Assembly: GCA_039908535.1 (NCBI GenBank)
Contig: JAMOAW010000021.1
Span: 1 to 57,201, forward strand
DNA: 57,201 nucleotides
Direction: 5' to 3'
Origin: JAMOAW01 sp039908535
Lineage (GTDB): Bacteria > Pseudomonadota > Magnetococcia > Magnetococcales > JADFZT01
Shown here: one piece after another, positions 6,969 to 15,851 of the stretch
Layout: each line of letters starts with the position of its first letter
How positions within the stretch are numbered: position 1 is the first letter of the stretch
Made by a program: the position numbers and the translations under genes
Notes under the pieces: model-generated
Told to the model about the DNA's origin: nothing
The model's database searches: none
What the model saw: only the letters and a program-made list of their open reading frames with translations

Positions 6969-8773
6969 AACCCGTTCCAACCCACCGTCACCAAAACCGA
7001 AACCCCCTCGGTATGATATCCATCCACAATTTCATAATTTTTGTCGAACACATTTTTGACCGATCCCCGCATAAACCAATTGTTCATAAACGGATATGTT
7101 GCCCTCAAATCCACTGTGCCATAACCCGCCACCCGTAGGGTATTGGCCTCATCGGCAAAACGGGAATCTTGAAAATTTAACGTTCCCCCCACCCGCATTC
7201 CCAACCATTCCCGATCCAAATCCAATTTACCGGACCAAGTTGGTCTAAAAATCAATTTTCTATCCGTTTTATCATCCCTAGGATCACTCCAAGTCAGGCT
7301 CATTTTGGTATCCCAATCCGCCAAATGTAACGCCAATTCACTCTCCACCCCGACAATCCGCGCCTGATCTACTTGCGTTAACCACACCGATGTCTCATCC
7401 CAGGCCCAATTGATCAAATGATCTATCTGAGTGGTATAACCACGTAAAGACCATTTTCCATGGGAGAGATTTCCATGAACCCCCATCTCCCAACTTTTTG
7501 ATGTTTCAGGAATCAAGTCTGGATTACCCGCATATGGATCGTAAAGCTGATTAAACGTAGGGGCCTTAAAACCCGTCCCAAAGGCCGCAAACAGACGGTT
7601 CTCCCACGGAAGTTCATACCCCCAGGCGACATTTAAGGTGGTTTGATTGCCCACCCTCTGCACCTGATCCCAACGCCCCCCCAACACAAAATTATGCTTA
7701 CCAAAATAGGCTTGATATTGACCAAAAACCCCCACATCCTGGCGTTGAGAGTGGGTATAATCTATAGAACCAGAAACCCGATCTTCGCTAAAATCCACCC
7801 CCGTGGTCAGCAGATGATCCATAGCCAATTGATCATCCACTTGCAGGCCAAAAGATCGTTTGTGGGTGATAATTTCCGACATCAAAGCCCCATCAAGAAG
7901 CTCTTCGCTCTGATCCATGGCCTCCCCCCCCGTGAGGGTCACCTCTAAATTGGCAGCAGGAGAGCCTTTTATGCGCAGCCCAAAAATTTGTCCAACCCCT
8001 TCGGTCTGATTCTCCCCAACATCCCACACGCTGTCATATTCAGAGGTTAACTGGTTACGTAATAAGCTGGCCTCCAGATCCAACCCTTGCACCTGACTGG
8101 ACAGACGCAAGGCAATGGACTGCTTGTCATAACCATCCTTATCAGGTTCCCCCGCTTGCATCCGATCAAACCCATCCGATTGCTGATGCGAGACCGAAAG
8201 GTTAAAATGGGTGCGATCCCGTCCACCAGATATTCCAGCCACCATTCCCGCCGTACCCAATGTCCCACCACTCCCTTCCACATACCCCTGGAACGGTTTA
8301 TCTCCCCCCCTGCGGGTAAAAATTTGCACAACCCCACCAATGGCTTCGGAACCATATAGACTGGAGCGCGGACCCCGGACAATCTCAATGCGTTCGATCT
8401 CCGCCAAAGAGAGAAATTCCCAGGTAAAACTTCCTAAAGTGGCCGAACCCGCCCGAATGCCATCCACCAACACCAACACATGACCAGAATTGGTCCCACG
8501 CAATAATAAAGAACTTTGTGCACCAATGCCGCCATTCTGCGTCAAAATCATTCCCGCCTGACCTTGCAACAACTCATTTACATCCCGCGCGCCAGAACGG
8601 GCAATCTCCTGCCGGTCGATCACCGTAACCGCCGCCAAGGTTTCATCCACCGTTTGTGCCATGCGGGTGGCTGTCACCACCATGGTTGATTCTTCCTGAA
8701 CATCGGAAAACGCAGAACTATTGCAAAAAGAGGAGAGAGATAACACAGAAAAACCAATTAAAATACGCTTCAC
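6965..8773 (-). CDS. btuB: TonB-dependent outer-membrane vitamin B12 receptor
   Basis: The roughly 602-residue outer-membrane receptor has a signal peptide (MKRILIGFSVLSLSSF...), a TonB-box-like ESTMVVTATR, a plug domain (about 30-140, with NELLQGQAGMILTQNGGIG and VLVDGIRAG) and a 22-strand barrel that ends in an aromatic-rich strand. The GTG at 8771-8773 is preferred because a strong GGAGGT (8778-8783) sits 5 bases upstream. An upstream ATG at 8821 would add 16 residues without a ribosome site. The split cobalamin riboswitch in the leader, the cob genes and btuF make a B12 role more likely than siderophore uptake. Expression is probably repressed when cobalamin is plentiful. Confidence 0.93.
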   Translation of the reverse strand: MKRILIGFSVLSLSSFCNSSAFSDVQEESTMVVTATRMAQTVDETLAAVTVIDRQEIARSGARDVNELLQGQAGMILTQNGGIGAQSSLLLRGTNSGHVLVLVDGIRAGSATLGSFTWEFLSLAEIERIEIVRGPRSSLYGSEAIGGVVQIFTRRGGDKPFQGYVEGSGGTLGTAGMVAGISGGRDRTHFNLSVSHQQSDGFDRMQAGEPDKDGYDKQSIALRLSSQVQGLDLEASLLRNQLTSEYDSVWDVGENQTEGVGQIFGLRIKGSPAANLEVTLTGGEAMDQSEELLDGALMSEIITHKRSFGLQVDDQLAMDHLLTTGVDFSEDRVSGSIDYTHSQRQDVGVFGQYQAYFGKHNFVLGGRWDQVQRVGNQTTLNVAWGYELPWENRLFAAFGTGFKAPTFNQLYDPYAGNPDLIPETSKSWEMGVHGNLSHGKWSLRGYTTQIDHLINWAWDETSVWLTQVDQARIVGVESELALHLADWDTKMSLTWSDPRDDKTDRKLIFRPTWSGKLDLDREWLGMRVGGTLNFQDSRFADEANTLRVAGYGTVDLRATYPFMNNWFMRGSVKNVFDKNYEIVDGYHTEGVSVLVTVGWNGL

Positions 8774-8929
8774 ATCCACCTCCATTGTTTGTGCTCGCCC
8801 GCACAATTTTGTGAAAACCAAAACAATTTGGTTTATTTGGGATGCGTGACACGGGGAGATAGAGACAGGGACGGAAAAAAATAAAGAAGAGACGACCGCT
8901 CCCTATGCTTTGCCCCACGCAACGCATGT

Positions 8930-9291
8930 CAGGTACAAAAGGCCGGTCTCCGGGCTTACGAGTTTTTTTTATTTTTTCGAACATGATGCCCTGCGGGCAA
9001 AAAATCAAAGACAAAACCTTGGGGGAGGAATCCCCCAAACCCCCTCTTTTTTTTAAAAATTAAAAAAAAAGGGTGGGGGGGGATTGGGGGGGCGGTTCTC
9101 CGCCCCCCCAAGGTTTTGTATTTCTCCGAAATATAAAAAAACAGATCGAACCGCCTTCCCATCCCTTTTTGGAACAGTGGCTTTTTGTGATGGTTCGTCT
9201 TTACTCGATCACCGTTGCGGGGGCAGCGCCGGATTTGTTTTATAAAAACCCACCGGCTTCCCGTTTCACTCCCCCATCAGGGGAGCACCTC
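8930..9291 (-). ncRNA. cobalamin riboswitch, interrupted by a type A repeat
   Basis: On the minus strand the 5' half contains GGTGCTCCC (9281-9289), AACGGGAAGCCGGTG (within 9251-9265), AATCCGGCGCTGCCCCCGCA (within 9209-9235), GCCACTG (9175-9181) and GGGATGGGAAGGCGG (9151-9165). The 3' half is the B12 box AAGCCCGGAGACCGGCC (8941-8957). These are the conserved Cobalamin riboswitch segments in order. About 160 bases of type A repeat lie between GGGAAGG and the B12 box, where a variable-length stem normally sits. An A/T stem (GTTTTTTTAT at about 9133-9142 with ATAAAAAAAAC at 8962-8972) could close the insert, so folding may survive. btuB follows downstream. Confidence 0.88.
8979..9135 (-). repeat. 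type A repeat inside the btuB riboswitch
   Basis: It is a nearly complete copy, from GAACATGATGCCCTGCGGGC through the GGGGGAGGAATCCCCC hairpin and the GGGGGGGCGGTTCTCCGCCC hairpin to a degenerate TTTCTCCGAAATATA end. It lies exactly between two conserved riboswitch segments. Confidence 0.9.
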
Positions 9292-9339
9292 AAGTGGGGG
9301 GGACAGTAAAGAGAGGGAGAAATTATGTCAAGGAGAAAA

Positions 9340-9425
9340 AATCAAAAGCAAGGTCACCAAAAAAAACTGGGGGCAATCCCCCAAACCCATTTTTTCTTTT
9401 AATTATAAAATCAAAAAAAAAATTA
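9340..9425 (+). repeat. short type B-like repeat fragment
   Basis: It contains AAAATCAAAAGCAAGGTC and the CTGGGGGCAATCCCCCA hairpin followed by T and A runs, similar to the end of the type B interior (39990-40040). It abuts the stop codon of the RND pump gene and may act as its terminator. Confidence 0.6.
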
Positions 9426-12400
9426 ACTTTTTGATTCGGAGTGAAACAACGAGTAGACGACGGGGATCAGTACCAAAGTAATCAAAGTAGATGCCGACAA
9501 CCCCCCTACCACGGTACGCGCCAAGGGGGCTTGGGCATCGGCCCCTTCGCCAATACCAAAGGCAAGAGGCAACATAGCCAAAATGGTGGTCAGAGTGGTC
9601 ATGAGAATCGGACGCAATCGCCGTCGCCCGGCCTCGGCCACGGCATCATAAACCCCCATCCCAGTGCCGCGCAACTGACTGGCCTGATCCACCAACAAAA
9701 TGGCGTTATTCACCACAATGCCACCCAACATAATACAACCGATATAAGACTGTAAATTAAGCGTTGTTTTACTTAAAAATAGCATCAGTAACACCCCAAT
9801 GGCCGCCAAGGGAACCGACACCATCACCACCACAGGATCACGCAAAGATTCATATTGAGCCGCCAACACCATATAAACCAAAATCAACGACAACAACAAC
9901 GAAATCAATAACTCCCGAAAAGATTTTTGTTGCTCTTCAAATTGACCCGCCGCAATTAATTGATAACCAGAGGGACGGGGAATTTGATCCAACCGGGCCT
10001 GAACCTCCCCCGCCACCGAACCCAAATCACGTCCCGCCACATTGGCCTGCACAGTCACCAACCGTTGTTGATCCTTGCGATCAATCACCAACGGTCCTTC
10101 TCCCCAAACAGGTGTCACAAAATGACGCAAAACCACCTGCTCTCCCGTCGGAGTCGTCAACGTTAAATTAAGAATGTCTTCTAAACGACGTTTTTCGGCC
10201 TTTTCCAACTGCACAAAAATACGATAGGCATTGCCATGCAAACGATACTCCGACGCTTTAGAACCCGCCATGGCGGTTTTTAACGCCTCGCTGACCTGAC
10301 GAACCGTCAAACCTACATCATAAATTTTATCACGATTAAACAAAAACTCCTGCTGAGGAATACCAGCTTCACGGCTGGGTTTGACATCGGTTATCCCTGG
10401 AATATCCGCAATACTCTTGACAATCTGCCCAGCCAACCCATCTAAAATATCCAACTCAAAACCCCGAACTTCTACAGAAATGCCCTCCTCTGTAGCCAAC
10501 AATCGCTCTAATAAAAATTGCCCTTGCGGGGCGCGAGTCCGAATCGACATGCCGGGAATTTGTCCTGCCAAACGTTTACGCACCTCATGGGCAATTTCAA
10601 CATTAGAACGATCACGCTGGGTCGCAGGGGTCAAAGATATCTGCACATGGCCCTGCGCAGCCGCAGCCACATTTCTTCCTGAACGACCCACAGTGACAAC
10701 CGAAGCAATTTTTTCTGGAATGGCGGCATAAATCATCTTCTCCATCTTTTGCGTCTGTTCATCCACCAAATCCAACCGCGTTCCAATCTCCATATCCCCG
10801 GTCACCCGCACCTCCCCTTCATCGCTGGGGGGTAAAAATTCCGTGCCTATCAAGGGAAGAAGAAAGAGGCTCCCAGCAAAAATCGCCAATGCAAAAAAAA
10901 GAGTTCCCCAACGATGCCGCAAAACCCAATACAATAAATCCCGATATTGATGCTCCATATTTCTAAACATCTTATCCGAACGCCAAGCCATCCGTTCCAT
11001 CCACCCCCCACGGTTAACTGGCCGATCTTCCGCCGATCGCATCATGCGCGCGGCCAGAACGGGAACTAAACTGAGCGAAACCAACAGCGAAGCCGATAGT
11101 GAAAAAATAATCACAATGGCCAACTCTCTAAACAAAATACTGGTGATGCCATGCACAAAAATAAGCGGCATAAAAATCACCAACGTCGTTATGGTGCTGG
11201 CAATCACCGCTGAGGCCACCTCTCGCGTGCCCTCAATGGCGGCAACTTGTGGCGATTCCTGGTTTTCGTGATGGCGGCGCACAATGTTTTCCAACACCAC
11301 AATCGAACAATCCACCATCATCCCAACCCCCAACGCCAACCCCCCCAACGTCATTAAATTTAAACTCAAGCCAGCAAAATATAAAAGTGCAAAGGTGGCC
11401 AGCAACGATATGGGAATAGCCAACGAAATCACCAAGGTACTGCGCAAATCACGCAGAAAAAACAACAGCACCAGCGCCGATATCCCTCCCCCATAGAAAA
11501 CCGAATTGGCCACATTGGCAATGGAACGTTCAATAAAATTGCCTTGATTGATCACCGGAACAATATGCAGTTGCGGAAAGGCCCGATTGCTTGCCTCAAC
11601 CTCGGCCTGAACCTGTTGAGCCACCTCCACGGTGTTGGCATCGGCTTGTTTTCGAATGGCCACCCGCAACCCCGACTGACCGTTGACGCGAATGATGCGC
11701 GTTGGCTTTACCGTGGTATCCACCACCTTAGCCACTTGATCCAAAGTGATCGCCGCCCCCTGACGGGTGACCAGAACGGTCTTGCGAATTTGATCCAGAC
11801 TGATAAATTCCCCAGGAGCCCGTAGCGTCACTTTAAAACGACCCTGTTCGATATCTCCCGCTGGCAAATCCAAGTTGGCATCGCGTAGAGTTTTTAAAAT
11901 CTGGTCCAACGACAACCCCAAGCCGTAGAGTCGTTCTGGAATAATCTCAACCCGCACCTCGCGGGTAAATCCGCCCCATAAATCCACTTGCGCCACCCCA
12001 GAAAGACGGGCAAACCGATAGCGAATCTGCTCTTCGATCAATTCGGTAAACGCCACCGGATCTAAGGGGCTGGAGATGCCAAGCACCACAACCGGAGAGC
12101 TGTCGATATCAAATTTGCTGATGCGCGGTGGATCGATACTGCTGGGCAATTCATTTTTTTCAGCCTCCAAAGTGGCTTGCACATCCAAAGCCGCCGTGTC
12201 AATATCCGTCCCCCAAGAAAAATTGACCATAATATTGCTGTTGCCCTCAGAGGATTGGGAGGATATTTCTACCACCCCAGGCACGGTACCGACAATCTCT
12301 TCGATAATCTGGGTGATCAATCGCTCCATAATCAGAGGACTGGCCCCTTCATATTGGGTGCGGATGGACAAGGTGGGCAGCTCAATGCTGGGCAACAGAT

Positions 12401-12503
12401 CAATACGCAACCGACTTAAAGAGACACCACCCAAAATAAGAACGATCAAGGTGATCATGGTGGTAAAAACAGGCCGTTTAATGCTCACCTGGGCCAAACT
12501 CAC
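9423..12503 (-). CDS. RND efflux transporter, HAE1/AcrB-like inner-membrane pump
   Basis: The 1026-residue protein has the twelve-helix, two-large-loop architecture of the ACR_tran family. The N-terminus (SIKRPVFTTMITLIVLILGG) is TM1. Helix 4 has GMMVDCSIVVLENI, where the usual Asp-Asp/Asp-Asn proton site reads Asp-Cys. The second half repeats the fold, with GGIVVNNAILLVDQA and the family ending LIPVVYSLF. It should export hydrophobic compounds with the adaptor encoded just upstream, with which it overlaps by 4 bases (ATGA). No outer-membrane TolC-like gene is adjacent. The substrate cannot be inferred. Full length for the family. Confidence 0.94.
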   Translation of the reverse strand: MSLAQVSIKRPVFTTMITLIVLILGGVSLSRLRIDLLPSIELPTLSIRTQYEGASPLIMERLITQIIEEIVGTVPGVVEISSQSSEGNSNIMVNFSWGTDIDTAALDVQATLEAEKNELPSSIDPPRISKFDIDSSPVVVLGISSPLDPVAFTELIEEQIRYRFARLSGVAQVDLWGGFTREVRVEIIPERLYGLGLSLDQILKTLRDANLDLPAGDIEQGRFKVTLRAPGEFISLDQIRKTVLVTRQGAAITLDQVAKVVDTTVKPTRIIRVNGQSGLRVAIRKQADANTVEVAQQVQAEVEASNRAFPQLHIVPVINQGNFIERSIANVANSVFYGGGISALVLLFFLRDLRSTLVISLAIPISLLATFALLYFAGLSLNLMTLGGLALGVGMMVDCSIVVLENIVRRHHENQESPQVAAIEGTREVASAVIASTITTLVIFMPLIFVHGITSILFRELAIVIIFSLSASLLVSLSLVPVLAARMMRSAEDRPVNRGGWMERMAWRSDKMFRNMEHQYRDLLYWVLRHRWGTLFFALAIFAGSLFLLPLIGTEFLPPSDEGEVRVTGDMEIGTRLDLVDEQTQKMEKMIYAAIPEKIASVVTVGRSGRNVAAAAQGHVQISLTPATQRDRSNVEIAHEVRKRLAGQIPGMSIRTRAPQGQFLLERLLATEEGISVEVRGFELDILDGLAGQIVKSIADIPGITDVKPSREAGIPQQEFLFNRDKIYDVGLTVRQVSEALKTAMAGSKASEYRLHGNAYRIFVQLEKAEKRRLEDILNLTLTTPTGEQVVLRHFVTPVWGEGPLVIDRKDQQRLVTVQANVAGRDLGSVAGEVQARLDQIPRPSGYQLIAAGQFEEQQKSFRELLISLLLSLILVYMVLAAQYESLRDPVVVMVSVPLAAIGVLLMLFLSKTTLNLQSYIGCIMLGGIVVNNAILLVDQASQLRGTGMGVYDAVAEAGRRRLRPILMTTLTTILAMLPLAFGIGEGADAQAPLARTVVGGLSASTLITLVLIPVVYSLFHSESKS

Positions 12504-13720
12504 GGCTGTTGCCCTTTTTTATCAGACGACAGAGGAGAGGAGGCCCCTTCTTGGGAAGGAATGGTGACCATCGACCCATCCTTGAGTAAATTTTGACCCA
12601 AAACCACCACTTCTCCAGCAAGGGGCTCCTCCTGAACGATCTGCACCCACTCCCCTTGGCGAATCCCCACCTGCACCTCATGCCACACGGCTACTGGTGG
12701 TTTATTTTGCTCGTTTTTAATGATAAAAAGACCGGTTTTGCCCTCCCGTTGGGTGAGCGCATGCTCAGGCACCAAAGTGGCCTCCGAAAGGTGTTGCAAA
12801 ACCACGGTTGCCTGAATAAACAGACCGGGCTTTAGACGCTTTTCTGGGTTTTCAACGTTGATTTCTATCCGAGCTTGGCGAATGTTGTTTTGAAAAATTG
12901 GGGAAATGCGTTCAATATGACCAGCAAAGGTGGCATTTGGATAAAGATCGGTGGTGAGAAGCACCGGTAGATCAGGTGTTAAAACAAGATAATCCTGTTC
13001 AGGAACAAAAATAACCCCCATGAGCGAGGTAAGATCAATAATTTTTAACAATGGGGCCTGGGCAGCGACCATCTCCCCTTCATGAACTAGACGTTGGGCC
13101 ACCACCCGTTCGGCACGCCCTCCACTCCAACTCGCCTTCACCTGAGTATAGGAAAGCCGAATCTGCGCCGTTTTGAGCAATGCCTCGGCGCGCATCTCCT
13201 GGGCTTGAGTCACCTTGAGTTGCGCCTGCTTGGCCTGTTGATTGGCCAATGCCGTATCAAGTTGTGCCTCTGAAGAGACCCCTTGTCCGCGCAATTTTTG
13301 GATGCGTTGCCATTCACGATCGGCAATATTTAACGCCGTCTGGGCGGCCCCCACCTCGGCGCGGGCCACCTCTCGTTCGGCCTGCGCCTGGGCCAGAGCC
13401 TGGACATATTCACCGCTATCCAGCTGAGCCACCTGTTGATCACGCTGCACGCTATCGGCCAAATTCACATACAAACGCTCCACCCGACCGCTCACCTTAG
13501 AGGCGACAATCAATTCGGATTGGGCCTCCAGGGTGCCATTAAAACGCCGCCGCAATTCAATTTCGCCCCGCCGAATATCCTCCACCGCAACGGGGACTAC
13601 CTCCCCCTTCTTCTCCCGCTTCCCCCCTGTCTGCTCTTGAATTTGCTGAAAAACTTGCCACCCAATCCAAACGGCTATGCCCAAGAAAAAAACAAAAAAT
13701 TTCAAACCAACGGGTTTCAT
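12500..13720 (-). CDS. RND periplasmic adaptor (membrane fusion protein)
   Basis: The 406-residue adaptor has one N-terminal membrane segment (about 5-22, LKFFVFFLGIAVWIGWQVF). A lipoyl/barrel-sandwich half motif (RRRFNGTLEAQSELIVASKV), a long Ala/Gln-rich hairpin (about 100-190), the second lipoyl half and a beta-barrel follow. It bridges the inner-membrane pump to an outer-membrane channel. I choose ATG 13720. The longer in-frame reading to 13837 is translated repeat sequence and should be ignored. A type A repeat begins only about 15 bases upstream of the start, so the leader of this operon is repeat-derived. Confidence 0.93.
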   Translation of the reverse strand: MKPVGLKFFVFFLGIAVWIGWQVFQQIQEQTGGKREKKGEVVPVAVEDIRRGEIELRRRFNGTLEAQSELIVASKVSGRVERLYVNLADSVQRDQQVAQLDSGEYVQALAQAQAEREVARAEVGAAQTALNIADREWQRIQKLRGQGVSSEAQLDTALANQQAKQAQLKVTQAQEMRAEALLKTAQIRLSYTQVKASWSGGRAERVVAQRLVHEGEMVAAQAPLLKIIDLTSLMGVIFVPEQDYLVLTPDLPVLLTTDLYPNATFAGHIERISPIFQNNIRQARIEINVENPEKRLKPGLFIQATVVLQHLSEATLVPEHALTQREGKTGLFIIKNEQNKPPVAVWHEVQVGIRQGEWVQIVQEEPLAGEVVVLGQNLLKDGSMVTIPSQEGASSPLSSDKKGQQP

Positions 13721-13734
13721 AAATTGTATCTCAC

Positions 13735-13866
13735 AAAAGACAAAACCCTGGGGGATGAATCCCCCAGACCCCCTCTTTTTTGTAAGACTTAAAAAAAAAG
13801 GGTGGGGGGAATTGGGGGGCGGTTCTCCGCCCCCCAAGGTCTCTATTTTTATTTTTCCGATACATC
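13735..13866 (-). repeat. type A repeat between the DUF47 gene and the RND operon
   Basis: It has the CTGGGGGATGAATCCCCCAG hairpin, an A-run region, the GGGGGGCGGTTCTCCGCCCC hairpin and the TTTTTCCGATACATC end. The GCCC end is truncated. It lies in the 5' leader of the adaptor gene and 3' of the co-oriented DUF47 gene. Confidence 0.88.
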
Positions 13867-13890
13867 AAAATCTTGACCGAAAAAAACCCT

Positions 13891-14598
13891 TTAATGACTT
13901 TGAATGATAATATCGTAAAGAACCTTGCCGGATTTTCCAATATCAATGGCCGCATCATTCAATTGACGATAAATTTCCCGGCGTTTAAAGGTATTCATGA
14001 TATGTAACACGGCCTCGGCTTTGGCACCCTCAGTGACATTTTGAAGTCCTTTTAAAAATTCATCCTCATTAAAAAGGCTCGCCAAACTGGAACGAAAAAT
14101 TTTTTCCACCGATTTGCGGGTTTTGATAACCAATTTGGCATTTTTTCCAGCTTCTGCATGAGAATCAACGATCTGTTTATAAGCCGTACCCATCGTCTCT
14201 ACAGAAATACGCAATTGCGTCACCATATCAACGATATGTTTATCGGGAGAGACACCCATTTCCTCCATGCCCGAAACAATATTACTGGCATAGCTCACCA
14301 TATAATCCACGGTGGTGCAGGCCCGGTAAATATCTTCCCGATCCAGTGGGGTGGCAAAAGCATTTTTCAAAACTTCAAGATTGCGCTGCCGTATAGCCTC
14401 ACTTTCAATCGTCAGTTTATTGATTTGATCATGGAGAGATGTACTGGGAGATTGTACATATTTTTCAAGCAAAATAGCCGACTTTATAGATACATCGCAT
14501 TGATTTTGGATCAACGCATAAAAATCAGTCATTCTTGGAAAAACTTGACTACTCAGTTTAGCAAGAAAGGAAACGGGTGCTTCAGACGTGACAACCAT
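13891..14598 (-). CDS. PhoU-like DUF47 family protein
   Basis: The 235-residue all-helical protein matches the DUF47 / phosphate-transport-regulator family. The segment ATPLDREDIYRACTTVDYMVSY is the family signature, followed by long helices. DUF47 proteins usually accompany Pit-type phosphate transporters, but no transporter is adjacent. ATG 14598 is chosen because AAGGA lies 7 bases upstream; the reading to 14673 lacks a ribosome site. The protein has no signal peptide and should be cytoplasmic. The role here is uncertain; a metal or phosphate accessory role is an inference from the family. Confidence 0.8.
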   Translation of the reverse strand: MVVTSEAPVSFLAKLSSQVFPRMTDFYALIQNQCDVSIKSAILLEKYVQSPSTSLHDQINKLTIESEAIRQRNLEVLKNAFATPLDREDIYRACTTVDYMVSYASNIVSGMEEMGVSPDKHIVDMVTQLRISVETMGTAYKQIVDSHAEAGKNAKLVIKTRKSVEKIFRSSLASLFNEDEFLKGLQNVTEGAKAEAVLHIMNTFKRREIYRQLNDAAIDIGKSGKVLYDIIIQSH

Positions 14599-14702
14599 AA
14601 TTGGATTCCTTAGGAGAAAATGCGAACAATTGATGAACGTTAACCTTCTTTCTATTGTGATCCACTTTATCAAAATTAGATATAAAAAAATTTAAAAACT
14701 TA

Positions 14703-14762
14703 CTCTGGGGGATTGAGGCGGTACTGGGCTCCCCAAGGTCTTGATTTTTATTTTCCGACACC
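14703..14762 (-). repeat. truncated type A repeat
   Basis: Only the outer part remains: CTCTGGGGGATTGAGGCGGT, then CTCCCCAAGGTCTTGATTTT and TTCCGACACC. The inner hairpin is deleted. It lies between the DUF47 start and the SUMF1-gene stop. Confidence 0.7.
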
Positions 14763-14768
14763 TAAATG

Positions 14769-15692
14769 CTACGGCTGCCTCACCAAACGAAACCCTAAAA
14801 TCACAAAACGATACCCTGGATCAATCCCGTCACGGGCCGCAGAACGAACGATGGAAGGAAGGATATACCAACTGCCACCTCGCACAACACGACCGGGACC
14901 AAGAGCGGGACCTTGGGGATTATCGCGGGCGGATGTGGCGTAATATTTTTCGCCATACCAGTCAGAAACCCACTCCCAAACATTGCCTAACATGTCATAA
15001 AGGCCAAAGGCGTTCGGAAGAAATTTGCCAACGGGGGCCGTGGTTTTATAATTATCTTCACAAGGAAAGGTGTCCCAAGTAAAAGAGAACTCCCGCTTGG
15101 CCGCAGGGGTGACAACATTGGCATAACGGCACGCCTCACTCTCCCCATCCCCCCAAAAACGAACGGTATTGGTATTGGCACGGGCCGCATACTCCCACTC
15201 GGCTTCCGTAGGCAGACGAAAGGTTCCCCGACCTTGTGCCGTCAACCACTGGGCATAATCGTTGGCATCGTTCCAATCCACATTCACCACCGGTTGATCG
15301 TCACCATTTAACGAATGATCTTTATATTTATAATCGGGGTGATCCTTGCGCCAATGCCGAAATTGCCGATTCGTCACCTCATACTTACCCAACCAATACC
15401 CCTCCAGACAGACCTCATGCAAAGGGCCTTCGTCTTCATGGCGATTTTTTTCGCTCTCTGGGCTGCCCATTTTAAAACACCCTTTTGGCACCCAAACAAA
15501 CGCCATGCCTGTGGTCGGCTCCACCCACGCATCCCCCGCTTTGGGGGCCAGGGTGGACGAAGAGTTGGAATTGGGGCGTGCAATTTTAGTGGCACTTTTA
15601 AGTGCAACATCCGCCCAAACATCGGTTACGCTCAAAGAGAGCACGACAGCACAACATATGTAAGTATATTTTATCAATTCAAAATCACCCAT
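14769..15692 (-). CDS. exported SUMF1/FGE-fold protein (formylglycine-generating-enzyme-like)
   Basis: The 307-residue protein has a signal peptide (about 1-27, ending VTDVWA) and a SUMF1/FGE-sulfatase domain. Visible signatures are GMAFVWVPKGCFKMGS, GYWLGKYEVTNRQF, FRLPTEAEWEYAARA, GLYDMLGNVWEWVSDWY, VVRGGSWY and FRLVR. True formylglycine-generating enzymes carry two copper-binding Cys in the segment after RGGS; here it reads RGGSWYILPSIVRSAARDG, with none. It is therefore more likely a binding or regulatory protein of the FGE/EgtB/PvdO superfamily than an active sulfatase maturase. No sulfatase gene is nearby. It is monocistronic between two repeats. Confidence 0.88.
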   Translation of the reverse strand: MGDFELIKYTYICCAVVLSLSVTDVWADVALKSATKIARPNSNSSSTLAPKAGDAWVEPTTGMAFVWVPKGCFKMGSPESEKNRHEDEGPLHEVCLEGYWLGKYEVTNRQFRHWRKDHPDYKYKDHSLNGDDQPVVNVDWNDANDYAQWLTAQGRGTFRLPTEAEWEYAARANTNTVRFWGDGESEACRYANVVTPAAKREFSFTWDTFPCEDNYKTTAPVGKFLPNAFGLYDMLGNVWEWVSDWYGEKYYATSARDNPQGPALGPGRVVRGGSWYILPSIVRSAARDGIDPGYRFVILGFRLVRQP

Positions 15693-15699
15693 AAAAGAA

Positions 15700-15835
15700 C
15701 ATAAATCAAAACCCTGGGGGGAGGAATCCCCCAGACCCCCTCTTTTTTTTAAAAATTAAAAGAAAAGGGTGGGGGGGATTGGGGGGCGGTTCTCCGCCCC
15801 CCAAGGTCTTGATTTTTATTTTCCGCAACATTTAA
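15700..15835 (-). repeat. type A repeat
   Basis: The copy reads from AAAAGAACATAAATCAAAAC through the CTGGGGGGAGGAATCCCCCAG and GGGGGGCGGTTCTCCGCCCC hairpins to TTTTTATTTTCCGCAACATT. It lies downstream of the hybrid kinase and in the leader of the SUMF1-like gene. Confidence 0.88.
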
Positions 15836-15851
15836 GTATCCACAAAAAGCC

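Noticed and set aside
8718..9162. Short minus-strand reading frames rich in PPNSP, KKRG and GFIPQG peptides
   Set aside because: They are translations of the type A repeat. The same peptides reappear at nearly every copy in the window with no start signals, so they are not genes.
13721..13837. Extended N-terminus for the RND adaptor
   Set aside because: The extension is repeat translation (GGGEPPPNSPHPFF). The anchor helix follows ATG 13720 directly.
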